From the NCBI GenBank assembly GCA_039583875.1, contig CM077162.1:64601259-64665258 (forward strand): a stretch of DNA of 64,000 nucleotides, given 5' to 3'. Under the pieces are notes generated by a model, which saw only the letters and a list, made by a program, of their open reading frames with translations, searched no databases and had not been told where the DNA came from. The stretch is from Platanthera guangdongensis. Its lineage: Eukaryota; Streptophyta; Magnoliopsida; Asparagales; Orchidaceae. Positions 1-11,206 of this stretch are shown piece by piece. Each line of letters begins with the position of its first letter. Positions within the stretch are counted from its first letter, which is position 1. The position numbers and the translations under genes were made by a program.

Positions 1-490
1 ATTTCTTCTTCTTCCGATGGGATTCCGTTCCAGTCTGACCCAACCGCTAGTTTCTGCTCTTTGAGCGAGGAAACTTTCTCCTATCCGTTATTTTCTCTCT
101 CCTCCTTGGAGAGTTGATTCGGCCAACATTTTTACTCCAAGAGCTTGCAAAAGCTTCATCTCCAACCACCACTGTCATCTCCAAGCTACAAGCTCCATGT
201 CAAGCTCAAAGGTTGTTGCATCCATGAAGTTCTCCTGATAGAACCAGCCAGCGATTATTCACGAAGAAGACTGGATATTTGAAGGAAGTGATAACCCTTT
301 TTGGTTCCCGGACGTCAACCGTAGACCTAGTTCGGACAAGGCCCGACAAACCTTGAATCCAGCCACGAATCTCGGGGATACTTCGTGTGTTTGTTTGTTT
401 CTCTTCCCCATTACATGTAGTATTTCTTTTTCTGCATATTTGGGTGTTGGATTGATGTGTAAGAACAGTGATACCTTGAATATTTCAGCA
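1..490 (+). repeat. X: Athila-type LTR, left piece (split by element A)
   Basis: No coding sequence is visible. The piece joins 19316-19709 across element A: the CAGCA at 486-490 recurs at 19311-19315 as the A target duplication. The layout (pyrimidine-rich stretch, then a leader-like region) resembles the middle of the Athila LTR of element G. The identification rests mainly on the right piece. The LTR start lies left of the window, so it cannot be told whether X is a solo LTR or the 3' LTR of a longer element. Confidence 0.6.
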
Positions 491-3073
491 TGTAACACCT
501 CCCTTGTAGTGGACGTATAATATGGGTCCGGCCGGGGCCCCACAGCATACGAACGCCACAACTTTAGTATTATAAGTTGATATGACTACCCAAACTCAAA
601 ACACATGCACAACACAGCGGAAACAAAACAGGACTAGAAGTTATCCACCACTAAAGAGTAACACAAATGGCCTTAAGGCCTTACATCAAGTGTCCAAAAG
701 AAATAGTACATCAAACATGAATGTGCTCAGCACTCCTAGTCTACCTCGGCATGCAAGTCGGACAAAATAGTCTCAAACAAACATCATCATAACTGTAGTG
801 CTACAAAAAGGGAAAAACACTTCATGGGGCTTAGGCCTTTCTGGCCGGCGTGCTAGCTTCTGCATGCGATCCTTGCCCTGTAAAAATTATTAGTAACGTG
901 GGTCAGCAAAGGCTGACCTCAAACTGTGTAACAACACATCTCCTCCCGGCCGCCCCTAACGGACCCCGGGGAAACCTCCAACCTGCAAGTCAGTACTTCG
1001 TATGCAATATAATCATCTATAAATAGAAAAGCATTAAAACAGGCTTGGATGTCTCAATCATCAAACACGTTCTCTACTGGTTGAGCATGTAATAAAAGGG
1101 TCTACTATGCAACATGTATGCAACACTCGGGCTTCGCCCAAGGCACCCTACTGCGTATGCAACTAGCACAACATCACAACATTTGGGTACTCACATTTCC
1201 CCATTGGCATAAAGCCGCAAACAATGAGGGAGACACCACTCCCTCAAACGGCGCACAGGCCGCCACATGGAATTCTTGCCAAGGCCCCACCCGCTCGTGG
1301 GCTTAGCCCCGGGCTTGCCTGCAAACTCTGACGTCTCATGTCAGGATTCCAACAAACACAGACCGACTGATTCTAAGAAGCCTTGCTGGACCCCACCCGC
1401 TCATGGCCTCTTTGCCCGGGTTTGCCCCAAGCTTGGCATTCTCGTCAGTCTCACAGAAGGGGACTAGTCTCGCCGGGACACTCTCCACACATGACGCACA
1501 TGTCACGGGATAGCCAGCCGACCACAGAGACATAGCCATGCTTGGCACAACACAAACCAAGACTAAATACATCAAAATCCCTCATTGTACTGCAGCATTC
1601 CCGCGCACCAAGGAAACCATCTCCAACTCGTGCGGAGCTAACCTTGTCCCTCAAGGAAACCATCTACCGCCACGAGGAGCTAACCTTGTCCGGGTCCGAC
1701 TACACGTACCTTTGCAAATAAACGGGATAATCACCACCACAACACAAACGGTATCTTGCCGCAACGGAAAATCTCTACGAATCCCTAAGTTCGTATGCAA
1801 CATCACCGAGTCGGACTAACGGTCGCGACTACGGCTTCACCCACCATGCCTAATCCACTAGCGAAGCGGATCTCCAATGCAAAATATGCCGGGGACGGAC
1901 TCAATCAACCCGAAAGTTCCTCTTGAAACTTGGCAAACCAAAACCCCTCTCATTTGAGAGTTTGGTGCCCAAAAATTAGGGAGAAAGAAAACTAAATGAT
2001 GCTAATACATGCATCCTAAGGACCGAGAGGAGAGACATCATTACCTTCCGACTCCTCTTCCTTGCCATGACAAAATAGCCGGATGGAAATCTTCGCAACG
2101 CTCCAAGCTTCACGGATCCGGACTCGGCTCGCGATTTGGAGCTCCGAAACCCTTCCTACAGCCCAAGACCTTCTTCTTCTTCCTCCTTGCTCTAGTTTTT
2201 CTCAAGAACTTAGAAAGAGAAGACTTGGAAAACAAATGAGGGTTTCTAACCCTAGAATCGGACTTAACTTCCCAAGAACAGTCCCGAGCCGTCAGATCCC
2301 AAAATCTGGGAAAGAATGGCCACGATTCGCCTGGAAAATAAAAGACCTGGGCCGAACACGGCCTGGCACACGCCCGTGTCCAGGGCCGTATGCCTCATTC
2401 GCCGTCTCAAATCGACGCGCCTGGAACCGCACATGGGCATCCGACACGCCCGTGTTCAACCCGACACACCCGTGTCCCCAGTAACACGGCCGTGTGGCCT
2501 GCCGTGTACCTCCAACAACACGGCCCCGAAACCAACCCGAGAGGTGACACGGCCTGGGACACGCCCGTGGCCCAAGCCGTGTGCCAAGTCTCGACACCCG
2601 TCGATAGGCTTTGTGTCGACACCGCGGAAAAACGTCGAGCGAAGATCATCGACCAAGCGGGACACGCACTGTGACACGCCTGTGTCACAGGCCGTGTGCC
2701 CCAGTCTCGACACTTTGTCGAGCGAATGTGTCAACACTTGGGCCGAGTGTCGACACGGCCTCGACACGCCCTGCGACACGCCCGTGTCGCAGGCCGTGTG
2801 CCCCACTCTCGACACTTTGTCGAGCGAAAGTGTCGACACTTGGGCCGAGTGTCGACACGGCCTCGACACGCCCTGCGACACGCCCGTGTCGCAGGCCGTG
2901 TGCCCCACTCTCGACACTTTGTCGAGCGAAAGTGTAGACACTTGGGCCGAGTGTCGACACGGCCTCGACACGCCCTGCGACACGCCCATGTCGCAGGTCG
3001 TGTGCCTCCTGCCAGAAACCTAAAAATGTTCAGAACTGTAGACTGAACCTCTTGCAAAAACTGGGGTGTTACA
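491..3073 (-). repeat. A 3' LTR
   Basis: This is the LTR downstream of pol on the minus strand and is nearly identical to 16728-19310. The U3 side (2340-3011 on the plus strand) is packed with CACGCCCGTG and GTGTCGACAC words and three tandem 102-bp units. The rest is the transcribed side, including a segment (about 880-960) that ends in a GT-rich/acceptor-like motif. The short reading frames inside it are by-products of the repeat and are not genes. Confidence 0.93.
2706..3011. repeat. 102-bp tandem repeat in the A LTR
   Basis: The phrase CTCGACACTTTGTCGAGCG starts at 2706, 2808 and 2910, an exact 102-bp spacing. Each unit carries a CGACACTTTGTCG inverted repeat, GTGTCGACAC palindromes and CACGCCCGTGTC. 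In the other LTR the same units start at 18943, 19045 and 19147. Because 102 is divisible by three, the array stays open in several frames on both strands and yields repetitive spurious ORFs. Confidence 0.9.
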
Positions 3074-3092
3074 GCTCTCCCCCACTTAACAG
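3074..3092 (-). promoter_or_regulatory. A polypurine tract
   Basis: On the minus strand a G-rich purine run (AAGTGGGGGAGAGC) directly precedes the TGTAACACC start of the 3' LTR. This is where the plus-strand primer for reverse transcription is expected. Confidence 0.85.
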
Positions 3093-3132
3093 AATTTCGT
3101 CCCGAAATTTTCAAAACAAAAGGGTACAAAAC

Positions 3133-5265
3133 TTAAATTGTACCTGACATGAAGAGTTCTGGATAATCTTCTAGCATGGCCTGTTCTCGTTCCCAAGAGA
3201 ACTCCTCACGACCGCAGTTGTCCCATCGAACTTTCACGAGTTTGACTTCTTTATTCCGCAACTGCCGAGTCTCCGAATCCTCTATAGCAATTGGGAGGAC
3301 TCACGTCCTCAAGTCTTCCTCAATCGGCACCGATGCCAGCTCTATCACCACGCTAGCCTCCACCAAGGCTTTCCTCAAAGCGGAGACGTGGAAGACGTCA
3401 TGTAATCCACTCAAGTCTGCGGATAATGCCAACTAATATGCTGCTTCTCCTACCCTCTCAACAATTTCAAAAGGCCCCAAAAACCTTGGACTCAACTTCT
3501 TGAGTCGGCGAATCCATGAGACGCCTTTGAATGGCTTGACCTTCAGATAAACCCAATCACCAACTGTAAATTCCAACTTCCGGTGACGAGCATTAAAATA
3601 TTTTGCTTGCCTGTCTTGCGCCACCTTCATACGCTCTCGGATGGTTCGTACCAACTCACAAGCGTCAACTACCGCACCCTTTCCCAAAGGTTTGGTGTCT
3701 CCTGCCTCTGCCCAAGACATTGGCGTTCGACACCGCCTCCCATACAAAGCTTCGTATGGCGCCATCTTTATACTAGCTTGAAAACTGTTGTTGTACGCAA
3801 ATTCTAACATGAAGAGGTGATCCTCCCACCTCTTGCCAAAATCAAGAACGCACATCCTCAACATGTCCTCCATAGTACGGTTCGTTCTCTCCGTTTGCCC
3901 ATCAGTTTGAGGATGGAACGCCGTACTAAACTTTAGCTTCGTGCCCAAGCTCTTCTGAACCAATCTCCAGTCCTTGGACGTAAATCGTCCATCTCGATCA
4001 CTGACTATGCTGTTAGGAACTCCGTGCAGTCGCACAATGTTGCGAACATACAACTCCACCAGCTTCTCCACGCTGTCCTCTTTCCGATTTGGGATGAAGT
4101 GAGCCACCTTGGTTAGGCGATCCACGATCACCCAAATAGCATCATTACCATGCTGCGATCTAGGCAAACCATGCACAAAGTCCATGGAGATGTCCTCAAA
4201 TTTCCATTCAGGAATTGGAAGGGGCTTCAGGAACCCGCCCGGTTTCTGACATTCGGCCTTCACCAAGGCACATGTTTGGCAACGACTCACATAAAAAGCT
4301 ACATCTCGCTTCAACCCCGGCCACCAAAAGGATTTTTTCATATCCAAGTACATCTTTGTACTGCCCGGGTGAATGGAGTACTTTGAGAAGTGAGCCTCAA
4401 ACATCAACTCCTCACGGAGATTGCCAAACTGCGGTACACAAACCCTTCCATCCTTTCTCAAGATTCCCCCAATCATCTCCCAGGCGCTGCTCTCGCCCTT
4501 TTGAGCCTCCAACACAAAAGTTTGAAACTCCACATCGAATCGAGTCGCTTCCCGAATACGATCGGACAAGTCGTTTTGCACTTCAATCCAGTTCAACCGA
4601 GCCATGCTAGACTCGCCTCTCGCAACACATTCCAATCCAAGGGACTCCCATTCCCGTACCAACCGCTCATCATGAGCTTCGATCCAATTCCCTTGCCCCG
4701 AGTACTTTCTACTCAACGCGTCCGCCACCACATTGGCTTTACCCGGCGTATACTGAATTGCCACTTCGTAGTCTCCAAGAAACTCAACCCATCTACGTTG
4801 CCGCATGTTCAAGTCCTTCTGATCCAAGATATACTTCAGGCTTTTATGGTCCGTGAAGATCTCCACCCTTGCGCCATACACATAGTGTCGCCATATTTTC
4901 AACGCGAAGATTACCGCCGCCAACTCCAAGTCATGGACGGGGTAATTCCTCTCATGAGGTTTCAGCTGTCTAGACCCAAAAGCTATCACCTTGCCATGTT
5001 GCACCAACACGCAACCCAAACCGCATCCCGATGCGTCACTGAAAATCTGAAATCCATCGGTCCCTTGTGGTAAACTTAGGATTGGAGCCATCATAAGCCT
5101 CTCCTTCAGGGCCTCAAAAGCTTGACTACACTCTTGGGTCCACACAAACTTATGGTCTTTGCGAGTGAGTGAGGTGAGGGGTAGAGCTATCTTCAAGAAA
5201 TTCTCCATGAATCTCCTATAATACCCGGCTAATCTAAGAAAACTTCGGACTTCCGCCACGGTCCT
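3133..5265 (-). pseudogene. pol: A pol, distal part: end of RT, RNase H, integrase, chromodomain-like tail
   Basis: The frame enters at the B insertion site (5265) with the RT/RNase H hinge phrase VRSFLRLAGYYRRF. It continues through RNase H (FSDASGCGLG, DLELAAVIFALKIW, FTDHKSLKY, VVADALSRK). Integrase follows with a zinc-binding H-H-C-C module (FSKYSIHPG ... CQTC) and the catalytic D, D and E (DFVHGLP, DRDGRFTS, GQTERTNRTMEDM). Two in-frame stops lie in the last 100 codons, TAG at 3433-3435 and TGA at 3301-3303. Past these the frame still encodes the family C-terminus (VKVRWDNCGREEFSWERE, then YPELF), resembling the divergent chromodomain of Tekay/Del elements, and ends with TAA at 3133-3135. 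The reading frame rejoins 14090-14094 across B exactly in phase. Confidence 0.93.
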
Positions 5266-5594
5266 TGATGAATTGTAAATATACCTATTTTTCTGTACAT
5301 TAATTTAGTCGTTTTCATTTCTTTTCGTCTTTTTTATATATTTTTGCTTAATAAAACTACTCCTTTTTTGTAAATAATTTTGCTGACTTGTTTTATTTTA
5401 TTTTTCAGAAAAAAATCAAAAATCTGCCAAAAAAGTCAATGTCACGCCCGTGACATATTGGTCACGCCCGTGACCAGGGCGTGACACGACAAACTCCGTC
5501 AATCAGCAAAATTTTGAAGTGCAAAGCCTGACACGCCCAGGGTCACGCCCGTGTCACCCGACACGGGGCGTGACCCAAGCCCGTGTTCACTCCA

Positions 5595-6865
5595 CTCGAC
5601 GATCGTCGAGTGTCGACACCAACAGTCACCCCCTATCACGCCCGTGACCTGGGGCGTGACTCAATTTTTGCTCGACGATTTTCAACTCGACACTTTCAGC
5701 TCGACATTCGTCGAGTGTCGACACCAGCCGACACGCCCAGAGTCACGCCCGTGACCTGGGGCGTGACCTTTCCAGCTAGCCCGACAAGACCTGCCCGAAG
5801 ACTTTCGGCGCGCACCGCGCCCAGATCCACCTGCTTGACACGCCCCCTGTCACGCCCGTGACAAAGGGCGTGACCACTGCGAGACCGACACGTGTCCAGC
5901 CCGAAGTCCACTTTCCCGTCAAATCGCCGGCCGCCTTCTCAAATAGTACTGTCACGCCCCCTGTCACGCCCGTGACCAAGGGTGTGACCCATGTAAATTT
6001 TTTCTATAAATTCAGAGGTTCTGCTCTGGATTTCTGTTCCCTTTTTGGATCCATTTTGCTTAGGTGTTGTGCTGCAGGAATGCTTCCAAGGCTTATGTAA
6101 GGGATAATTTCTCCCCCTCTCCTTAGTTTTATTTTCGTGTCTTTGTAACTCGTCCTTTTATTTAATAAAATGTGTTCTTTTTCTTCTCTTAATATGGCTT
6201 TTGGAATGGATTAATGTACAGAAAAATAAAAGGACGAATTCATCTCGACGATCGTCGAGTGTCGACACCAATAGTCACCCCCTATCACGCCCGTGACCTG
6301 GGGCGTGACTCAATTTCCGCTCGACAATTTTCAACTCGACACTTTCAGCTCGACATTCGTCGAGTGTCGACACCAGCCGACACGCCCAGAGTCACGCCCG
6401 TGACCTGGGGCGTGACCTTTCCAGCTAGCCTGACAAGACCTGCCCGAAGACTTTCGGCGCGCACCGCGCTCAGATCCACCTGCTTGACACAACCCCTGTC
6501 ACGCCCGTGACCAAGGGCGTGACCACTGCGAGACCGACACGTGTCCAGCCCGAAGTCCACTTTCCCGTCAAATCGCCGGCCGCCTTCTCAAATAGTACTG
6601 TCACGCCCCCTGTCACGCCCGTGACCAAGGGCGTGACCCATGTAAATTTTTTCTATAAATTCAGAGGTTCTGCTCTGGATTTCTGTTCCCTTTTTGGATC
6701 CATTTTGCTTAGGTGTTGTGCTGCAGGAATGCTTCCAAGGCTTATGTAAGGGATAATTTCTCCCCCTCTCCTTAGTTTTATTTTCGTGTCTTTGTAACTC
6801 GTCCTTTTATTTAATAAAATGTGTTCTTTTTCTTCTCTTAATATGGCTTTTGGAATGGATTAATG
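5595..6865 (+). repeat. Tandem duplication with inverted filler in the B 5' LTR
   Basis: Copy 1 is 5595-6216 and copy 2 is 6244-6865 (offset 649 bp), nearly identical. The 3' LTR has only one copy. The join holds about 27 bp not found there in the 3' LTR. Its first part, 6210-6228, is the reverse complement of 5286-5304, near the start of this LTR. The overlapping next part, 6224-6237, is the reverse complement of 6150-6163. Confidence 0.9.
6005..6010 (+). promoter_or_regulatory. TATA box of B (second copy at 6654-6659)
   Basis: TATAAA lies just after the end of the GTCACGCCCGTGAC cluster, in the context TTTTTTCTATAAATTCAG. It is repeated at 6654-6659 in the duplicated segment and occurs once in the 3' LTR at 11960-11965. 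Element F has the same TTTTCTATAAATT context at 39471. Confidence 0.7.
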
Positions 6866-7224
6866 CAAATCTTCCCTTTGCAATCTTATCTTTCTTTTTT
6901 TGTTTTAACTTAGTTTTTGTTCTCTTTGTAATGGGTGTGTGTGTGTATGAGTATAACTTCATAATTTTATGTTCTTAGTTTTGTTAACTTAGAATTTTTA
7001 TAGCTTTTTATTTCATTGTTATAAACCCGTAAAAATGATTTCAAGGTGATTTTCATTTCTTTTAACTTAGCTTTTTATTTTTAGGTTGTAAAACTTTTTC
7101 GTTCTTTTCGCTTTATTTTCACTTTTTAATCGTTTTTACGGAGTTATAGGAATGATAATTTAGTAGTTTTAATTTTTCGTGCACTTCGTTTTTTCGTTTA
7201 AACTTTTGCTCCTTTTATTTTTCT

Positions 7225-7783
7225 GTCTTCATTTTAATCATTTTTACCGCATTCTAGCGGTAGAAATGTATTCGTTTTTATTTTTCGAGCACTTGCATTT
7301 TCGTTTTTTTTGCAAAACTTTCTTCCCGTTTAATTTTTATTTTCGCTTTTTATGCATTTCTACCGCATTTTAGCGGTAGAAATGCAGTTGTTTTTATTTT
7401 TCGGTAACTTTGTTTTTTGCAATTTTTTATGTATGCGCATTTATTTCCGCCTACTCGTTAAGAGTTAAATGGCGCCTGCTTATTTTACTTTCTGTAGAGT
7501 GCGTGAGTGTGTAATTTCCTTTTTTTCCGCCTACTCACTTGAGTTTAATGGCTGCATTTTATTTCGGTAGAGTGTGTGTGTTTTCATTTATGTCGAGAGA
7601 GAGTGTGCGTGCGTTGCATTTATTTTGTCCTACTCGTTTGAGTAGGACCCGTATTTATTTTCTCCTACTCATTTGAGTAGGACTTGCGTGTGTGCGTTTT
7701 ACCGCTTTCTTTCTCCCGCCCACGTATTTGCGCCGGGACTCGCAATTTACTGCTTTCTTCAGTCCTACTCGTTTGAGTAGGAC
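7225..7783 (+). other. Hairpin-rich segment of the B LTR
   Basis: Several perfect inverted repeats lie in a T-rich background. Arms of 14 bp occupy 7353-7366 and 7373-7386 (TGCATTTCTACCGC and its complement, 6-nt loop). A weaker relative TACCGC/GCGGTA is near 7230-7262. GTCCTACTC-GTTT-GAGTAGGAC occurs at 7627-7648 and 7762-7783, with a variant at 7663-7682. All recur in the 3' LTR. They lie downstream of the TATA box, so they would be transcribed. No protein is supported here. Confidence 0.75.
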
Positions 7784-8158
7784 TTGCAATTTTCAGCTTT
7801 CCTTTACTGCTTTCATTTTACTGCTTTCATTTACTGCTTTCTTTACTGCTTTATTTTCTGCTTTTCTCGCAAGCCGTCCCCATTCCGATGAGTGGCTAAC
7901 AGTTCTTAGCCCTCGGCATCGAAGAGCATTGGGACAGATAAAATAGCTTAAAATAATTAAAGGTCATATCTTTCTAATTAATTAAAAGTACTTAAGGTTT
8001 GCTCGGGGTTAACGACGAGTAGGACCACATATCGATGTGTGGGCCCTATTTACGTTTTCCATACGCTCGCCAAGAGGCCGTGCGTATGGACAGATCACCC
8101 CTTGGCAAAGAGAGTTCCGCACTAACCCTCGAGAGAGGAGGCGCGCCAACTCTACCGG

Positions 8159-8207
8159 ATTGGGTTCCCCACCCAATAGCGGGGTTCTTAGCGTAATGCG
8201 GGCGTTA
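8159..8207 (+). other. Two adjacent hairpins shared with element F
   Basis: The first hairpin is ATTGGGT-TCCCC-ACCCAAT (8159-8177). The second is TAATG-CGGG-CGTTA (8194-8207). At the matching place in the F LTR (40062-40109) the stems read ATTGGA/TCCAAT and TAAAG/CTTTA, so paired positions have changed together. This suggests RNA structure in the leader near the end of the LTR. The B 3' LTR copy starts at 13466. Confidence 0.7.
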
Positions 8208-8788
8208 AGAGGAATCCTTCATCGGACGAGAGCCCGGTCGAATAGTCTTAGCGTTCAGGTGAGCGATAGCCCTATAGCTAGGTGAGCTCATTTTAGTGGA
8301 ACCTCCACGGCCAAGTATCCGCCTTAATTAATTAGAAATTTAGGAGCTCTTTTTATTCAAAGTCTATTTTAGTTCAATTGTTTTCTCGGTGCCATCGAGC
8401 TAAGCTCTTCATCGGCACCACCTTCAAGCTTTCTTTTTATTGCTTTCATTTTCTTTCTGTCATTTTCTGCATTTTATTATATATAAATATCCCGACAAGA
8501 TAATTATCGGTAAAATAATAGTCCCCTCCAGGGAAGAGTAGAAATAATCGAACCGGACCCGAGAACAATACGACCTCGATATTCCACCCGGAATATCCTG
8601 TACTACTCATGATAGGTGCACTTGCCTCCTTTCGTTAAAACTCGATCTAAACCTTTTTATATCCAAAATAAATAAATATGCGCGCCCCGTTTTCTTAAAT
8701 AAATTCACTTCCGCCTTTTTCTCAAATAAAACCGCCGGGTCGCCGCGTGACCGTAAATAATTTTGGAGTTTTAACCTCATCAAGTTTT

Positions 8789-8806
8789 TGGCGCCGTTGC
8801 CGGGGA
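8789..8806 (+). promoter_or_regulatory. B primer binding site, tRNA-Asp
   Basis: TGGCGCCGTTGCCGGGGA is the exact complement of the 3' end of plant tRNA-Asp including CCA. It begins six bases after the LTR end. This primer is the hallmark of Athila-type elements. Confidence 0.92.
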
Positions 8807-8902
8807 AGTTTTCGGTTCGTTATTTTGAACCTTGGAGTTCTATTAATTTTACCTATATATATATTTATATAAAAAAAAATAGTTTGGCCAACTAACAAAA
8901 AA

Positions 8903-8938
<36 letters not shown>

Positions 8939-11187
8939 CCAAAAAATATATATTTACAAATTTATAAAAAAAAATTTTTGAAAAACTTACAAAACAAAAA
9001 ATTTTGAAAAACCTTAAAAATTAACAATTTGAAAAAACTATAAAACTAAAAAAAACTAAATAAAAAACAACTAAAACCCAAAAAAAAATGAAAAAAAAAA
9101 CTTAACAAAAATTTTTTTATTTTCATTCTTTTAATGAAAAAAAAAACTATAAAACAAACAAAACTAAAAAAAATTCGAAAAAAAATGAAAAAACTTAACA
9201 AAAAAAACAGAAAAAAAACGTCCTTAAAAAAAAAAAAACTACAAGTGTATATATTTTGTCTTTTTATTTTCTTTTAACTTGTTCTGTTTTGTTTCGCTTC
9301 GGCGTGCTTCCATTTTTGTGCTCGTTAGGGGTGCGCATTTCCATCACACTCACGTAGCTAAGGCCTTAGCTACCTTCGAGTCCCCCACGCACTTGCCCCC
9401 CCTACCGCCCGCACTCTTTAGTCCGAGTTTATCCTTTTTTTGTTTTTTCTGTTATCTTTTTGCTTTTTCTTCTAAATAATGCAGGGTTTCAACCTGCGCC
9501 TTCCCGGACTCCTCTTAGGGAAGCTCCTACCCTCCCTTTTTCTTTTTTGTACATCTTTTAATTTGTATATTATCTGTTCCACATACTTAGATTGCAACAT
9601 TGAGGACAATGTTGGGTTTAAGTATGAGGGTGTTTTCCTATTCTGCACTTTTTATATTCGGAACTTAACAAAAAAAAAATACAAAAAAATGCAAAAATCA
9701 AAATCTTAAATTTTTTTTTTAATAATTATATTATAAAAAAACAAAAAAAAAAAACAAAACAAATCTCTCTTCCCCCTCTTCTTCTCTTTTTTGTAAAAGC
9801 TTGCATTCTGCCTGCCCGCGACGTTCGACTCATCGAACCAACCACCTAAATAAGAGTCTGTTCGCGGGCTGCATTCGAGTTTTTACTTTTTACTTTTTTT
9901 TTATAAAAATCTCTCTTTCCCCCTTATTTTCTTTGTAAATAACTCTTCTTTCTCTCCTCATTCTTGTAAATTACTTATCGAAATACACTAAAAAACATAA
10001 AAAAAAATTTAGAAAAACCAAAAATTCATAAAAAAAAAGAAAATAAGTCTAAAAATTCAACAAAAAAAATCATAATCACAAAAAAATACAAAAAAATGAT
10101 TAAAACTCTAAAAAATCGAAAAAATGTTTTGTTAAATTATGTAACAAAATAATTCGAATATACCATATCTTAACCCTTTTTGTTTTCCAAAAATCTAGTT
10201 TCGAGTTAATATATATGCGAATTTTAGTTATTCTTTGCTTACTATTCGTTTATTAATTAAAGTTCGATAGATTTAAGTGTCTGGGGTTAAGATTTAAAGA
10301 ATTTTTTATGTCTTTTCCTTATAATAGGGAACTTGTTTTTCACCACCACTTCTAATTTTTATAAATTGAAGCTCGTTTTTTATGTTAGAAAATAACATCT
10401 ATGGATTTCAATTATTTCTACTTCATGCTTTTAGAAACATTGGAATGTTCATTTTAAAAAGGTTGCTCTCAAAACTTTTTTATTAAAATCTAGTTTTCTT
10501 TTTGAAAAAATAAACCCACTTCCTTTTTTTTCATGTCTTACTTTGACATGATTCCCCCCTATCCCTTAAAAGATCCTATGTCAATGGGAATAAGATTTCG
10601 TTCCGTAAACATAGGCACCCAATAATTTAAAAAGATTATATATGGAGTAAGAGGATAAAATTCATTACTCCTACAAATATACATTGGGTTAATTTTATCC
10701 TTATGAAGAAAGAAAAAAAAAATTTATGTGTTAGGAAAATAAGATTTCATTTTCCTAACTATCCAAAAAAAAAAAATTGGAGGTTCGAGAAAAAATTGCC
10801 TCGCCTCAATATTCAAGCCTTCTTCATAAACCACCAAACCACTTAGCCTATTTCAATGATTCTAGACTTAATTTAAAATTTTTTTGAGAGCATAATTTTT
10901 AAATTGCATTATTTCCTTTAACTTCTTTTAAGCTAAGGTTTTTTATATAAATCCAATCCATCTTTGTTAAACTAACAAAAATAAATTTTTGCTTTCTATT
11001 TTATTTTTTCTAGAAGTCTTTTTGAAACTCTTCCTCTATTCATAACATTTCATAAATTAGGATTTAATTCTTTAACCCCGGATGTTTATTTTGATCTTCC
11101 TTTTAATTAAGTCAAGCGGTAGCTAAACTTAGGATTTCTTTTATTCCTTATAAGTTCATCTCCAACTTTTGCTCTGGAATAACAAAA

Positions 11188-11206
11188 GCTTAAGTATGGG
11201 GGTATT
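11188..11206 (+). promoter_or_regulatory. B polypurine tract
   Basis: GCTTAAGTATGGGGGTATT directly precedes the TGATGAATTG start of the 3' LTR. It matches the TTAAGTCTGGGGGTG tract in front of the G 3' LTR. Confidence 0.82.

Larger units (their letters stand above)
5266..8782 (+). repeat. B 5' LTR (with internal duplication)
   Basis: At 3517 bp it is about 630 bp longer than the 3' LTR, because 5595-6216 is repeated at 6244-6865. The promoter-side part (5440-5990) is a cluster of GTCACGCCCGTGAC-type inverted repeats, the 16-bp palindrome CTCGACGATCGTCGAG (5595-5610) and GTGTCGACAC. A TATA box follows at 6005. The downstream part is T-rich with strong hairpins (7220-7790), then a structured block shared with element F (8100-8330). 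Confidence 0.92.
8783..11206 (+). other. B internal domain, non-coding
   Basis: This is 2.4 kb with no gag, protease, RT or integrase similarity in any frame. It opens with the PBS, then an A-rich stretch with poly(A) runs and a (TAA)n microsatellite (about 8905-8935). It contains the 20-bp palindrome GTAGCTAAGGCCTTAGCTAC (9354-9373). A nested inverted repeat follows: outer arms GCCCGCGA/TCGCGGGC at 9814-9821 and 9862-9869, inner arms GTTCGA/TCGAAC at 9823-9838. A phrase typical of Athila 3' regions, ending GGTTTAAGTATGAGGGTG, is at 9602-9632. It is best read as a retained Athila 3' non-coding region with the genes deleted. Confidence 0.75.

Noticed and set aside
1..490. A host gene exon or 5' UTR
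   Set aside because: The sequence has a leader-like look, but it joins 19316-19709 across A to form an Athila-type LTR end.
2316..3046. Several long overlapping repetitive ORFs on both strands rich in VSTLGPSVDT-like repeats
   Set aside because: They are open only because the 102-bp LTR repeat is a multiple of three. All frames repeat the same DNA words, and no frame is favoured.
5583..6100. Small ORFs repeated at 5583, 6214 and 11460
   Set aside because: They lie in the B LTR promoter palindromes and are copies of each other through LTR identity and the tandem duplication. There is no ATG context or protein similarity.
8880..9240. A-rich stretch as a LINE or SINE poly(A) tail
   Set aside because: It lies between the PBS and PPT of B with no target duplication of its own, and is part of the B internal domain.
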